Shown here: positions 18,739 to 27,431 of the stretch, piece by piece | Position numbering within the stretch: the stretch's first letter is position 1 | How the letters are laid out: every line of letters starts with the position of its first letter | Virus record (IMG/VR): IMGVR_UViG_3300030331_000786 | Span: 1-32,578 of that record | Reading direction: 5' to 3' (one strand) | DNA from: a virus | DNA length: 32,578 nt | Notes under the pieces: generated by a model | Database searches by the model: none | What the model was told of the DNA's origin: nothing | What the model saw: the letters and a program-made list of their open reading frames with translations, nothing else | Made by a program: the position numbers and the translations under genes

Positions 18739-20763
18739 ATGGCAGAAGAGATTTACAGTCCAGATCCATTGATGATTCAGCAGTCACTTAGTGAATGGGT
18801 TATGACAAAGTGCGAAGGCTGGCGTGATTACTATGAGTCAAACTATGAATATAGGTTTGAGGAGTATTATCGGTTATGGCGCGGTCAGTGGGATCCTCAA
18901 GATTCTCAAAGAGCGTCAGAGCGATCTAGGATTATTAGCCCTGCATTGCAACAAGCAGTGGAATCTAATGTTGCGGAGCTTGAAGAGGCAACTTTTGGCC
19001 GTGGAAAGTTTTTTGACATTGCAGATGATTTCGTTGATGGTCAAAAACAAGATATTGCGTATTTACGTAAAAAACTCAATGAAGACTTTGAAACCTGCCA
19101 AGTTAGAAAGGCCGTGGCTGAATGCCTTATTAACGCGGCTGTATTCGGAACTGGCATTGGTGAAGTGGTTATTGAGGAAATTAAAGAGATGGCTCCGGCG
19201 AAAGAGCCGGTCATGGGTGGCGTTCTCGAAGCGGTTGGTGTGAATGTTACGGATCGTGTAGTTGTAAAACTAAAGCCTGTACTGCCTCAAAACTTCTTGA
19301 TAGACCCTGTTGCGACTTCTGTTGAAGATGCCTATGGGGTAGCCATTGATGAGTTTGTAAGCCGACATGCGGTAGAGATCCTGCAAGAACAGGGCATATA
19401 TAGGGAAGCATTTATTGAATCTGCTGCTTCTGATAGCAATTTAGAGCCAGATCAAGACCTAACTGTATATAACGATGATAAGGTCAGGCTTACGAAATAC
19501 TATGGTCTTGTACCAAAGGATCTCCTAGAAGAAGAAGATGTAGAGGTTGAAGGAGATTCTAAATTCGTAGAGGCAATTGTCGTAATCGCCAATGGCGGCA
19601 CTCTTCTTAAAGCAGAAGTAAATCCTTACATGATGGGTGATCGCCCTGTTGTGGCTTTTCCTTACGATGTGGTTCCAGGTCGATTCTGGGGTCGTGGTGT
19701 ATGCGAAAAGGGTTACAACAGCCAAAAGGCTCTTGATACTGAGCTGAGAGGCCGTATTGATGCATTAAATTTAACAATTCATCCAATGATGGCTATAGAT
19801 GCTACTAGGCTTCCTAGAGGAGCTAAGCCGGAAGTCCGTCCAGGCAAGATGATTTTGACAAATGGAGATCCCCGTGAAGTCTTACAGCCGTTCAACTTCG
19901 GACAAGTCAACCAGATTACGTTTGGTCAAGCCGCAGCCTTACAACAGATGGTTCAACAGGCTACAGGGGCGGTGGATTCTGCTGGAATTGCAGGTCAGAT
20001 CAATGGTGAAGCGACAGCCGCTGGCATCAGTATGTCTCTCGGCGCTATTATCAAGCGCCATAAGCGTACTCTTATTAATTTCCAGCAGTCTTTTCTATTG
20101 CCCTTTGTAACAAAAGCAGCACATCGGTATATGCAGTTTGATCCTGATAACTATCCGGTTGCAGATTATAAGTTTATAGCTACCAGCACCCTTGGAATTA
20201 TTGCTAGAGAGTATGAGGTTACTCAGCTTGTTCAATTGTTGCAAACAATGAAGCAAGATAGCCCAGTTTATCCTATTTTGATTCAGAGCATTATTGACAA
20301 CATGAACCTTAGCAACAGAGAAGAGATTATTGCGACCATGCAGCAGGCTTCTCAGCCAAATCCGCAGGCGCAGCAGATGGCGTCAATGGCGCAACAATCA
20401 CAGTTGGAGCTTCAGCAAAGTCAAGCAAACGCATTGAATGGGCAGGCGGCAGAATCGCAGGCTAGAGCAGCCAAGCTGGCTATCGAAGCCCAGATCGCTC
20501 CTGAAGAGTTACAAATTGACAGGATTAATGCAGTGACCAAAAACATGAAAGAAGGCGATGCTGACGATAAAGAGTTTGAGCGTAGGTTAAAAATAGCTGA
20601 CAGGCTCTTGAAAGAACGTGAACTGGAAGGAAAGATACCAAATGCTAATGACACAAACCGAAATCAACAATCTCTTGAGCCAAGTGAACTTGGCGTTCAA
20701 AGAGCAGTCCGACAGCTTGAAAGAACTGAAGGCCAAGCTGGACCTACTAGAACAGAGGTTTGA
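18739..20763 (+). CDS. Portal protein
   Basis: 674 residues, directly after the large terminase. The WGRGVCEKGYNSQKALDTEL segment (about 311-331) and the following RGIDAL helix correspond to the core of podovirus portal (head-tail connector) proteins. The C-terminal 140 residues are Gln/Ala-rich and helical (QQMASMAQQSQLELQQSQAN) and form the barrel or tail of the ring. The dodecameric ring is the channel for DNA entry and exit. The final 122 nt also encode the start of the next gene in another frame. Confidence 0.88.
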   Translation: MAEEIYSPDPLMIQQSLSEWVMTKCEGWRDYYESNYEYRFEEYYRLWRGQWDPQDSQRASERSRIISPALQQAVESNVAELEEATFGRGKFFDIADDFVDGQKQDIAYLRKKLNEDFETCQVRKAVAECLINAAVFGTGIGEVVIEEIKEMAPAKEPVMGGVLEAVGVNVTDRVVVKLKPVLPQNFLIDPVATSVEDAYGVAIDEFVSRHAVEILQEQGIYREAFIESAASDSNLEPDQDLTVYNDDKVRLTKYYGLVPKDLLEEEDVEVEGDSKFVEAIVVIANGGTLLKAEVNPYMMGDRPVVAFPYDVVPGRFWGRGVCEKGYNSQKALDTELRGRIDALNLTIHPMMAIDATRLPRGAKPEVRPGKMILTNGDPREVLQPFNFGQVNQITFGQAAALQQMVQQATGAVDSAGIAGQINGEATAAGISMSLGAIIKRHKRTLINFQQSFLLPFVTKAAHRYMQFDPDNYPVADYKFIATSTLGIIAREYEVTQLVQLLQTMKQDSPVYPILIQSIIDNMNLSNREEIIATMQQASQPNPQAQQMASMAQQSQLELQQSQANALNGQAAESQARAAKLAIEAQIAPEELQIDRINAVTKNMKEGDADDKEFERRLKIADRLLKERELEGKIPNANDTNRNQQSLEPSELGVQRAVRQLERTEGQAGPTRTEV

Positions 20764-20860
20764 TGCTGAAGAGAAAAAAATCAAAAGGCGTCCAGGCAGG
20801 CCCAAGCGTGTGCAGCAGGTTGAAGAGAATGTTGAAGAAAACAAAGAATTGGCGAGTTAA
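20642..20860 (+). CDS. Coiled-coil basic-tail protein nested in the portal end, 72 aa
   Basis: ATG at 20642 has AAGGA 10 nt upstream; an in-frame GTG at 20618 lacks a site. The product has a heptad-type helix (TEINNLLSQVNLAFKEQSDS to LKAKLDLLEQRFDAEEKKIK), then a basic KRRPGRPKR patch that could touch DNA or an acidic partner, then an acidic end. It overlaps the portal gene by 122 nt in another frame. Possibly a scaffold or connector accessory. Function unknown. Confidence 0.58.
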   Translation: MLMTQTEINNLLSQVNLAFKEQSDSLKELKAKLDLLEQRFDAEEKKIKRRPGRPKRVQQVEENVEENKELAS

Positions 20861-20908
20861 AAAACTCCCCTAAGCCAGACCGCGAATAGGCATGGAAGTT
20901 TAATTAAT

Positions 20909-21196
20909 ATGGCTACTACCAAGGATGTTAAAAAACTGCCTTCAGGCCGTTTGAAATACAGAGGTGAAACCTTTTCAGGCTACAACAAGCCTAAAAACAC
21001 CCCAGGAAAGTCAAAGAAAAGTGCTGTGTTGGCTAAGAAAGGCAAGGAAGTAAAACTTATTCGATTTGGCGATCCCAACATGTCCATCAAAAAAGATCAG
21101 CCTGACCGCAAGAAGTCTTTTCGTGCTAGACATAAATGTGATACAAATCCTCCAGACAAGCTAACAGCAAGATATTGGTCTTGCAGGAAATGGTGA
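20909..21196 (+). CDS. Small basic conserved phage protein with Cys pair, 95 aa
   Basis: Lys-rich (MATTKDVKKLPSGRLKYRGE at the start). The C-terminal FRARHKCDTNPPDKLTARYW followed by SCRKW is a motif I recognise in many marine phages. The two Cys and His may bind zinc or form a disulfide. First of a run of six small, very basic genes between portal and scaffold. Such proteins are likely packaged with the DNA or bound to the capsid interior; that role is inferred. Confidence 0.65.
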   Translation: MATTKDVKKLPSGRLKYRGETFSGYNKPKNTPGKSKKSAVLAKKGKEVKLIRFGDPNMSIKKDQPDRKKSFRARHKCDTNPPDKLTARYWSCRKW

Positions 21197-21197
21197 T

Positions 21198-21383
21198 ATG
21201 GCAAAAGGTGTAAAGCATTACAAGCGTGATGGAACCTTGTATACAGGGAATACCCATAAAATGCCAAATGGCACTTTGCATACTGGCAAAACTCATGGCA
21301 AAACATCTGTAAGATTGTTCCATTACAAGGATCTTTCAAAGCGAGCACAAGCAAGAGCTGATGCTCAAAATGGGAAAAAGTAA
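21198..21383 (+). CDS. Small basic conserved phage protein, 61 aa
   Basis: Starts one base after the previous stop. Contains the repeat-like YTGNTHKMPNGTLHTGKTHG, then KTSVRLFHYKDLSKRAQARA. The paired 'TG.TH' units are a recurring feature of short marine-phage proteins in this position. No enzymatic motif. Probably a minor virion or DNA-associated protein. Function unknown. Confidence 0.62.
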   Translation: MAKGVKHYKRDGTLYTGNTHKMPNGTLHTGKTHGKTSVRLFHYKDLSKRAQARADAQNGKK

Positions 21384-21393
21384 GGAGATTATT

Positions 21394-21519
21394 ATGCCAA
21401 TGGGGCCAGGAACGTACAGCAGACCAGGTAGACCTAAAGCTTCAGCAAAACCCTCACCTAAAAAGAAGAAAAAAAAGAAAGCGAGTACATCACGTAAACC
21501 TAAAATGGTAGGTTATTAA
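21394..21519 (+). CDS. Very small Lys/Pro-rich protein, 41 aa
   Basis: ATG at 21394 has AAGGAG upstream. The sequence starts MPMGPGTYSRPGRPKASAKP and has seven consecutive Lys near residues 23-29; the tail is RKPKMVGY. The MGPGTYGRPG-type opening recurs in marine phage minor proteins. Stop overlaps the next start as TAATG. Likely disordered and nucleic-acid binding. Confidence 0.6.
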   Translation: MPMGPGTYSRPGRPKASAKPSPKKKKKKKASTSRKPKMVGY

Positions 21520-21638
21520 TGCCTAAAACTAAATATTCTGCCAAACAAAAGAAGCTGGCAAAGGTTGCTTCCCCAAAGGATAAGATTACTGGCGCTGACT
21601 TTAAGAGGTTAAAAAAACGTGCCACAAAAAAAATCTAA
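21519..21638 (+). CDS. Very small basic protein, 39 aa
   Basis: Reads MPKTKYSAKQKKLAKVASPK then DKITGADFKRLKKRATKKI. The KITGADF motif is one I recall from short proteins in marine phage head operons. ATG overlaps the previous stop, and the end overlaps the next gene by 20 nt. Function unknown; a capsid-interior or DNA-bound role is inferred from composition and position. Confidence 0.6.
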   Translation: MPKTKYSAKQKKLAKVASPKDKITGADFKRLKKRATKKI

Positions 21639-21807
21639 AGCAAAGTCTAAGGCAAAAAAAAGCTCTATACCTGATAACGTAAAGAATAAGGCTCTTTACT
21701 CTAGGGTAAAGGCTGCGGCCAAGAAAAAGTTTGACGTATATCCCAGTGCCTACGCCAATGCGTGGCTGGTGCGGGAATACAAAAAACGTGGTGGCACTTA
21801 TGCCTAA
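21619..21807 (+). CDS. Small basic protein with YPSAYAN motif, 62 aa
   Basis: Starts at GTG with AGAGG 9-10 nt upstream. A Lys/Ser-rich N-terminus is followed by KKKFDVYPSAYANAWLVREY then KKRGGTY, a motif shared by a widespread group of short phage proteins of unknown function. Its end overlaps the following gene by 8 nt. Codon phase and overlaps show it is part of the same translated run. Confidence 0.63.
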   Translation: MPQKKSKAKSKAKKSSIPDNVKNKALYSRVKAAAKKKFDVYPSAYANAWLVREYKKRGGTYA

Positions 21808-22054
21808 GCCAAAGGGCGGCTTAACAAAATGGTTTAAAGAAGAATGGGTCGATATTAAGACTGGCAAAAAATGTGGTCGTAAAAAAGCAAAAGGATCTAA
21901 GCGCCCTTATCCGGCTTGTAGGCCAAAAGCCGTAGCTGCAAAGATGAGCAAAGCCGAAAAGGATGCGGCCAAGCGGAAGAAGACAGGACCAAAAGCAATT
22001 AAGTATGCGGTAACAGCTTCAGGGAGGAGGCGAAAACCTGCAAAGAAAAAATAG
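21800..22054 (+). CDS. Basic conserved phage protein (DUF5872-like), 84 aa
   Basis: ATG at 21800 is chosen because the conserved opening MPKPKGGLTKWFKEEWVDIK starts there; the longer frame reads through the previous gene. GKKCGRKKAKGSKRPYPACR carries two Cys, and MSKAEKDAAKRKKTGP a helical basic segment. The W-F-K-E-W and PYPACRP elements match a family I know as DUF5872-like from phages and plasmids. Role unknown; high charge suggests DNA or capsid interior. Confidence 0.65.
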   Translation: MPKPKGGLTKWFKEEWVDIKTGKKCGRKKAKGSKRPYPACRPKAVAAKMSKAEKDAAKRKKTGPKAIKYAVTASGRRRKPAKKK

Positions 22055-22075
22055 AACTAGGAAAGAGATAACCTT

Positions 22076-22333
22076 ATGGCCTCTATTGATAAAGAAACTG
22101 AAGATTATTACAACAGGTATTTCGACCTGTTTACCGCCGATGGGTGGAAGCAGTTAATCGAAGAGCTTAGGCAAAATGCCTTAGCAATTAATAGTGTTGA
22201 AGCTACAAAAGACTCTAATGATTTGTATATTCGTAAAGGACAGCTAAATATTTTGGCGTATTTATTAAACCTTGAGTCTACTGTAAACAACAATTTTGAA
22301 GAGTTGCAAAAAGAAGATGTACAAGATATTTGA
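22076..22333 (+). CDS. Helical head-assembly-region protein, 85 aa
   Basis: ATG preceded by AGGAAAGAG. The product is acidic and helical (MASIDKETEDYYNRYFDLFT; RKGQLNILAYLLNLESTVNN). The 'D.W..LI..L ... KGQL..L' pattern occurs in short proteins beside scaffold genes of marine podoviruses. Possible scaffold accessory. It overlaps the zinc protein start by 17 nt. Confidence 0.6.
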   Translation: MASIDKETEDYYNRYFDLFTADGWKQLIEELRQNALAINSVEATKDSNDLYIRKGQLNILAYLLNLESTVNNNFEELQKEDVQDI

Positions 22334-22562
22334 CTTTCGTTGTGAAAACGGTCATATATTTGAAGAGTTAGTAGCGAGCGCAACCACGGTTAGTAGGTGC
22401 AAATGTGGTGCTTTAGCTACAAAGATTGCTTCAGCGTCAAATTTCGTGCTGGATGGGTCTTCTGGGGATTTTCCAGGCAGGCACATGAAATGGGTACGAG
22501 AACACGAAGAAGCAGGACGAAAAGGACGGGAAGCTCGCCAAAAGGAGAGTCAAGCCCAATGA
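22317..22562 (+). CDS. FmdB-like zinc ribbon protein
   Basis: 81 residues from the ATG at 22317, where the conserved start MYKIFDFRCENGHIFEELVA lies; an earlier start at 22296 has no support. C9, H13, C28 and C30 (SRCKCG) are the probable metal ligands; the CxxC of typical FmdB regulators is altered at both ends. The C-terminus has the PGRHMKWVREHEEAGR tail common to phage versions, which sit before scaffold genes. Regulatory or assembly role unknown. Confidence 0.65.
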   Translation: MYKIFDFRCENGHIFEELVASATTVSRCKCGALATKIASASNFVLDGSSGDFPGRHMKWVREHEEAGRKGREARQKESQAQ

Positions 22563-22595
22563 TTCCATAACCGTTAGGCGGAATAGGTTTACATA

Positions 22596-23396
22596 ATGTC
22601 AAGAGCGACAATTATTGATGAGCGTTTAGATGTAGAAGAATCTAACGTCTCGCAGGAAGATCAACAGGAATTACTTGAGGTTCCAGAAATGGAGCAGCCT
22701 GAAGAACCTGATATTCCAGAAAAGTATCGTGGCAAGTCTGTGCAAGAATTAGTACAGATGAACCAAGAGCTTGAGAAGTTTTCAGGCAAACAGAGTACGG
22801 AAGTGGGAGAACTGCGAAAGTTAGTTGATACATATATTCAAACAGAACTCAACAACAAACAAGCACCACAAGAACAGCAGGAAGATAGCAATTCAGATGA
22901 TACTGATTTTTTTGTTGACCCCCAAAATGCTGTTAATCGGGCTATAGACAATCATCCCAAGATCAAAGAGGCAGAAGCATACACACAACAGTACAAACAA
23001 CAGGCCACTCTTGCTCAGTTAAAATCAACTCATCCTGACATGGAAGAGATTTTGCAAGATCCTAAGTTTGCCGAATGGATTAAGGGATCGAAGGTTAGAA
23101 CACAATTGTTTGTTAATGCAGACCGGCAATATGATTATGATTCTGCACATGAGTTATTTTCGCTTTGGAAAGAACGAAGCAGCATAGTTCAACAGACTGC
23201 TAATGCAGAACGTGCAAGTCGTAAGAATGCGGTTAAGTCTGCCACTACAGGCACTGCCCGAGGTACAGGAGAGAAGTCAAGCAAAAAACGCTATCGTCGT
23301 GCTGACATTATTAAACTTATGAAGACCGACCCCGAGCGTTACAATGCTTTGTCAGATGAAATTCTACAAGCCTACGCGGAGGGTCGAGTTAAATAG
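22596..23396 (+). CDS. Capsid scaffolding protein
   Basis: 266 residues, strongly charged and helical: an acidic N-terminal third with EPDIPEKYRGKSVQELVQMN (the 'P.KY.GKS..EL' box of podovirus scaffolds), a Gln-rich linker, a helical middle (PKIKEAEAYTQQYKQQATLA) and a basic C-terminus (SSKKRYRRADIIKLMKTDPE). Directly precedes the major capsid gene, as scaffolds do. It guides procapsid assembly and leaves before DNA packaging. Confidence 0.85.
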   Translation: MSRATIIDERLDVEESNVSQEDQQELLEVPEMEQPEEPDIPEKYRGKSVQELVQMNQELEKFSGKQSTEVGELRKLVDTYIQTELNNKQAPQEQQEDSNSDDTDFFVDPQNAVNRAIDNHPKIKEAEAYTQQYKQQATLAQLKSTHPDMEEILQDPKFAEWIKGSKVRTQLFVNADRQYDYDSAHELFSLWKERSSIVQQTANAERASRKNAVKSATTGTARGTGEKSSKKRYRRADIIKLMKTDPERYNALSDEILQAYAEGRVK

Positions 23397-23413
23397 CCTA
23401 AAGGAGATTTATC

Positions 23414-24397
23414 ATGGCTACAGCGACTTATCCTGGCGCGGCGGGTAATACCGCATTAGCAGAAGCGGCAACTTTTGTACCAGAAATCTGGTCCGATGAG
23501 ATTATTGCTTCTTATCAAAAGAATCTGAAGATGGCACCCCTTGTTAAGCGTATTGCTTTTAATGGCAAGAAGGGTGACGTTATTCATATTCCAAAGCCCA
23601 CTCGTGGTAGTGCCAACGCAAAAGCGGCTGATACTGCGGTAACAATCATCGCCAATACTGAGTCAGAGCTTCAGATTGCAATCAATCGTCACTTTGAATA
23701 CTCAAAGTTGATTGAAGACATCGTAGAAGTGCAGGCTCTTTCTTCATTGCGTCAGTTCTACACTGAAGATGCTGGTTACTCACTGGCTGTGCAGATTGAC
23801 AATGACCTGCACTCTTGTGGTACTGGCTTTGGTGATGGTGGTTCGGTGGTATTTGCTGGATCAGTAGCCCCTACTGACTATCAGCATACTGGTTGTTTCT
23901 TCAACGACAATGGCACTACTACTCAGTACACTGATGATACTTTGGTAGCTGGCGATGCGTTCACGGATGCATTTTTCCGTGACATGATTCAAAAGCTAGA
24001 TGACAACAATGTACCGATGGATGGTCGTAACTTGATCATTCCTCCTGCAACGCGCAATGCGATCATGGGAATTGATCGGTATGTGTCATCAGATTTCGTA
24101 TCTGGCGGAACAGTTAACAATGGCTTGATTGGTAACCTCTACGGTGTAGATGTTTACGTTTCAGCAAACTGCGCGACTATTGAGGCGGCGGCCGACAACA
24201 CTGCATCAAGTGTTGATACTCGTGCAGCATTGTTGTTCCATACCGATGCGATTGTCATGGCAGAGCAAATGGCCGTTCGGTCACAAACTCAGTACAAGCA
24301 AGAATACCTCTCTACGCTGTACACCGCAGATACCCTTTATGGTGTCCAGGTGTATCGTCCAGAGGCTGGCTTTGTACTTGCAGTACCATCTGCCTAA
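23414..24397 (+). CDS. Major capsid protein
   Basis: 327 residues with a strong AAGGAG ribosome binding site 8 nt before the ATG. Opens MATATYPGAAGNTALAEAAT, then FVPEIWSDEIIASYQKNLKM, a start typical of T7-type HK97-fold capsid proteins in marine podoviruses. Glycine-rich loops and GVDVYVSANC strands follow, and QVYRPEAGFVLAVPSA ends the chain. It forms the icosahedral shell. Position after the scaffold and before a strong terminator is consistent with the most highly expressed product. Confidence 0.92.
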   Translation: MATATYPGAAGNTALAEAATFVPEIWSDEIIASYQKNLKMAPLVKRIAFNGKKGDVIHIPKPTRGSANAKAADTAVTIIANTESELQIAINRHFEYSKLIEDIVEVQALSSLRQFYTEDAGYSLAVQIDNDLHSCGTGFGDGGSVVFAGSVAPTDYQHTGCFFNDNGTTTQYTDDTLVAGDAFTDAFFRDMIQKLDDNNVPMDGRNLIIPPATRNAIMGIDRYVSSDFVSGGTVNNGLIGNLYGVDVYVSANCATIEAAADNTASSVDTRAALLFHTDAIVMAEQMAVRSQTQYKQEYLSTLYTADTLYGVQVYRPEAGFVLAVPSA

Positions 24398-24404
24398 TTA
24401 AGAC

Positions 24405-24429
24405 GGGGGCTTCGGCCCCCTTTCCTTTT
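24405..24429 (+). terminator. Intrinsic terminator after the capsid gene
   Basis: Perfect GGGGGC-TTCG-GCCCCC hairpin (24405-24420) with the very stable TTCG tetraloop, followed by TTTCCTTTT. It lies within the late block, so it probably raises capsid over fibre expression by partial termination. Confidence 0.92.
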
Positions 24430-24453
24430 GCTTCGTGTTTTTTGGAGTAGTTT

Positions 24454-25230
24454 ATGCCAATCTTTCGCGGTACTGGTGGGTCAGGTGATGCTTCTACGGA
24501 TGCGTTTGCGTCCCAAGTAAACACTGACGCCCAGACTGCTACTACAAAAGCAAATGAAGCTGCTGCTAGTGCTACTGCGGCGGCGGCTAGTGCAACTGCG
24601 GCTGCGAATGAAGCCACAACTTTTAACAGCAGTTTGGGAGTTTCTGCTTCTACGTTATCTGTAGGAGCCTCTGCAACTGCATCCTATGACAGTTCAACAA
24701 AGGTTATATCATTTGGTCTTCCTACGGGGGCTACCGGAGCTACGGGCGCAACTGGCGCTACTGGTGCAACTGGCGCTACTGGCGCACAAGGTGCTACAGG
24801 CGCACAAGGCCCAACTGGTGCTACAGGTGCTGCTGGAGCAAATGGCTCTGATGGTGCCGATGGTGCGGCGGCTACTATTGCAGTAGGAACGGTTACTACA
24901 GGGTCGGCAGGAAGCTCTGCAACTGTGACCAATGCAGGCAGCTCTAGTGCTGCTACGTTTAATTTTTCTATTCCCAAAGGCGATACAGGGGCCACTGGCG
25001 CTACGGGCGCGACAGGTGCTACGGGAGCCACGGGCGCTACAGGTGCCGGTGTTGCTGCTGGAGGCTCTACAGGGCAAGCATTAGTCAAAATAGACGGCAC
25101 TGATTTTAATACACAGTGGGCAACTGTTTTAACTGCCAATCAAACTATTACTTTGTCTGGGGCAGTTACTGGCTCAGGAACAACATCTATTTCTACAACA
25201 CTGTCAACTGTTGACGGAGGTACTTATTAA
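24454..25230 (+). CDS. Collagen-like tail fibre protein
   Basis: 258 residues. Helical Ala/Thr-rich stalk (about 20-50), then GAT-type collagen triplets at about 90-135 and again at about 178-200 (G-A-T repeated, with GAQ, GPT, GSDGAD variants), which should form a triple helix. The C-terminal part ([19 protein letters not shown], then [13 protein letters not shown]) is a beta region common at fibre ends. Likely a trimeric receptor-contact fibre. The end DGGTY contains the next gene's ribosome binding site. Triplet-rich DNA is prone to length change. Confidence 0.85.
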   Translation: MPIFRGTGGSGDASTDAFASQVNTDAQTATTKANEAAASATAAAASATAAANEATTFNSSLGVSASTLSVGASATASYDSSTKVISFGLPTGATGATGATGATGATGATGAQGATGAQGPTGATGAAGANGSDGADGAAATIAVGTVTTGSAGSSATVTNAGSSSAATFNFSIPKGDTGATGATGATGATGATGATGAGVAAGGSTGQALVKIDGTDFNTQWATVLTANQTITLSGAVTGSGTTSISTTLSTVDGGTY

Positions 25231-26639
25231 TGACAACGATCAAGTTAAAGAACGGTTCAGGCGCACCAGCGGCAAGTGATCTTGTTCAGGGCGAACCGGC
25301 GCTGGATCTCACTAATAAGCGCCTTTATTCAGAAGATGCAAGCGGCAATGTAATTGAGGTAGGGACTAACCCAACCACTCTTACAGTTGATACTGATACT
25401 TTGGTTGTTGATGCAAGCAATGACAGGGTTGGCATTGGCACTACAACCGTCAACAGGAAGCTAGAGCTGTCAGGCAACAACAACGCTGGCGCAAAAGCTA
25501 ACTACCTTAGAATCACAGATACAGACACAACAGCAACCGCCGCAAATCAACAAGGTGGCATTGAGTTTTTTGCTAGCGACTCCAGTGCCGGCGCAGGGGT
25601 TACGGCCTCAATGGAGGTGGTCTACGCAGGTTCGGGTGGTGGCGGCGAGATTACTTTCAACACTGCCGCAAATAGCGGTGCTGGCGTTGCAGAGGCCATG
25701 AGGATCGATGAGTCCGGTAACGTGGGGATTGGCTGCAGTCCTAGCAGGCTATTAGACATTGAAGACACAAGTGCTAGCCCTGTAGCCTCACTTGTTTCAA
25801 GCACTAGCGGCACGCCTTCTATATTTTTTGGTGACACTGACAGCGATTCGCGTGGCCGCATAGAGTATGAAAACGCCAATGATAAAATGAGATTTTATGC
25901 CGCAGGCACCAACAGGTTGTCTATTCAAAGCAATGGTCAGATTTTAGCCAGTTCTTGCGTTTTTACTTCAGCAGTTCAGGACTACACGGAAACTGGGTTG
26001 TATTTAAGTAACGAAGGCTCAAGCACAATGGAAATTGGCGCTTGGCGATCAGGTACTAGTGTTGCAGTTTTAGCTTTTGCAACTGATTCGGGATCTGATG
26101 CCGCGCCTGTGGAGCGTGCCCGAATTACTGGTGGCGGTGATTTTTTAGTAAACAGAACAGGAACGCCTACCACTAGTAATTCGTTTGACATGGGATTTAC
26201 GCCTTCCACCGGAACTCTTTATATTAATTCTGCCGCCGCAGAGGGGCCATTACGGCTCAATCAAACCACCGGAGACACTTCCTCAAGACTCCAAATTCGC
26301 TTTTTTAGAAATGAGTCAGTGGTTGGATCTATAACATCTGACACCTCTGCTACTGCATACAACACATCCTCAGATGTTCGTCTCAAAGAAAACATCGTTG
26401 ATGCGCCAGCAGGAAATATTGATGGCATTAGGGTGCGCTCATTTGATTGGAAGTCTGATGGTACTCACCAACCATATGGCATGATTGCACAAGAGCTTGT
26501 TAGTGTGGCTCCCGAGGTAGTTCATCAAGGAGAAACTGATGATGATATGTGGGAGGTAGACTACAGCAAGTTGGTCCCAATGATGATCAAAGAAATTCAA
26601 GATTTGAAAGCCGAAGTAGCGGCATTGAAAGGAGCATGA
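25230..26639 (+). CDS. Tail fibre/spike with S74 chaperone domain
   Basis: 469 residues. Opens with TIKLKNGSGAPAASDLVQGE and a beta-rich region with repeated VGIGT/GNVGIG units typical of phage fibre shafts. From Ser381, SDVRLKEN marks the intramolecular chaperone auto-processing (peptidase S74) domain, with GMIAQELVSVAPEVV, VDYSKLVPMMIKEIQDLKAE and a terminal coiled coil. The domain trimerises the fibre and then cuts itself off before Ser381. Unlike the truncated domain in the gene at 1000, this one is complete. Start coupled to the collagen-like gene. Confidence 0.85.
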   Translation: MTTIKLKNGSGAPAASDLVQGEPALDLTNKRLYSEDASGNVIEVGTNPTTLTVDTDTLVVDASNDRVGIGTTTVNRKLELSGNNNAGAKANYLRITDTDTTATAANQQGGIEFFASDSSAGAGVTASMEVVYAGSGGGGEITFNTAANSGAGVAEAMRIDESGNVGIGCSPSRLLDIEDTSASPVASLVSSTSGTPSIFFGDTDSDSRGRIEYENANDKMRFYAAGTNRLSIQSNGQILASSCVFTSAVQDYTETGLYLSNEGSSTMEIGAWRSGTSVAVLAFATDSGSDAAPVERARITGGGDFLVNRTGTPTTSNSFDMGFTPSTGTLYINSAAAEGPLRLNQTTGDTSSRLQIRFFRNESVVGSITSDTSATAYNTSSDVRLKENIVDAPAGNIDGIRVRSFDWKSDGTHQPYGMIAQELVSVAPEVVHQGETDDDMWEVDYSKLVPMMIKEIQDLKAEVAALKGA

Positions 26640-26640
26640 G

Positions 26641-26952
26641 ATGGCACACACATGGACTATAGCCGCAATGGACTATGACGTTTCGTCGGGCGGCAAAACT
26701 AACGTAGTTACGCAACTGCACTGGCGTTGCATGAAAGCTGATGGCGACCACACTGGATCACGCTATGGCTCTGTGGGGCTTGAAGCTCCCGGAGAATCGT
26801 TTGTTGAGTGGAATGATATTACCGAATCTACGGCAGTGGGCTGGGCCAAGGCCGCGATTGGTGCGGATCAGGTTACAGCGATCGAAACCTCCATTGATGC
26901 ACAGATAACGGAATCAAAGACCCCTACCACTGGCTCAGGCGTTTCTTGGTAA
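26641..26952 (+). CDS. DUF7936-like virion-region protein, 103 aa
   Basis: Starts MAHTWTIAAMDYDVSSGGKT and has VVTQLHWRCMKADGDHTGSR, a Y-G-S-V-G-L block, and an end IDAQITESKTPTTGSGVSW. The 'HWR.. DGD......YGSVG' and 'I..Q....P....G.PW/SW' pattern matches a family found near phage tail fibres (I believe DUF7936). Beta-rich, probably a small tail or fibre chaperone protein. Function not established. Confidence 0.6.
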   Translation: MAHTWTIAAMDYDVSSGGKTNVVTQLHWRCMKADGDHTGSRYGSVGLEAPGESFVEWNDITESTAVGWAKAAIGADQVTAIETSIDAQITESKTPTTGSGVSW

Positions 26953-26960
26953 TCCAATGA

Positions 26961-27431
26961 ATGGATCCTTTATCTTTAATTGCTATGGCGTCTACTACCT
27001 TCAAGGGTATACAGACGCTGGTGAATCAAGGCGCAGAGATTGAGAATGTCGCTCAAAAACTGGGGCAGTGGTATAGCTTTGCGGCAGATTTAAAGCAGAT
27101 AGAAAAGGAATCAGAAAGCCCAGGGATATTTAAGAAGTTATTTGATGGCAATACAGTTGAACAGCAGGCACTTAATTCTGTTATTGCGAAGAAAAAGCTA
27201 GAGGAGCAGGAAAAACAAATACGAGAGTTGATTGTCTGGAGTTATGGTGTTGAAACCTATCAAGAGATGATATTGCTCCGTAGGAAAATAAAGGCGCAAA
27301 GAGAAGATGCTATATATCGGCAAAGGAAACGACAGCGAATGTTGCTAGATGGTGTAATTATTATATTGGGTTTAGCGGTAATGGGCGGTGTCATATATTT
27401 TGCTGTATCAATTATTAGGAGTGGATTGTGA
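26961..27431 (+). CDS. Membrane-anchored coiled-coil protein, 156 aa
   Basis: A largely helical product with a long charged coiled coil (about 70-125) followed by a single membrane helix at about 129-152 (LDGVIIILGLAVMGGVIYFA). The opening MDPLSLIAMASTTFKGIQTL is seen in marine phage structural clusters. Length and topology resemble i-spanin-type lysis proteins or an ejection-channel protein. The next gene is a lipoprotein overlapping by 4 nt, which is what a spanin pair would look like. Confidence 0.55.
   Translation: MDPLSLIAMASTTFKGIQTLVNQGAEIENVAQKLGQWYSFAADLKQIEKESESPGIFKKLFDGNTVEQQALNSVIAKKKLEEQEKQIRELIVWSYGVETYQEMILLRRKIKAQREDAIYRQRKRQRMLLDGVIIILGLAVMGGVIYFAVSIIRSGL

Noticed and set aside
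24684-25139. Antisense frame rich in Pro-Val-Ala opposite the collagen-like fibre.
   Set aside because: It is the complement of the GAT triplet repeats, which remain open in several frames; no start signals.
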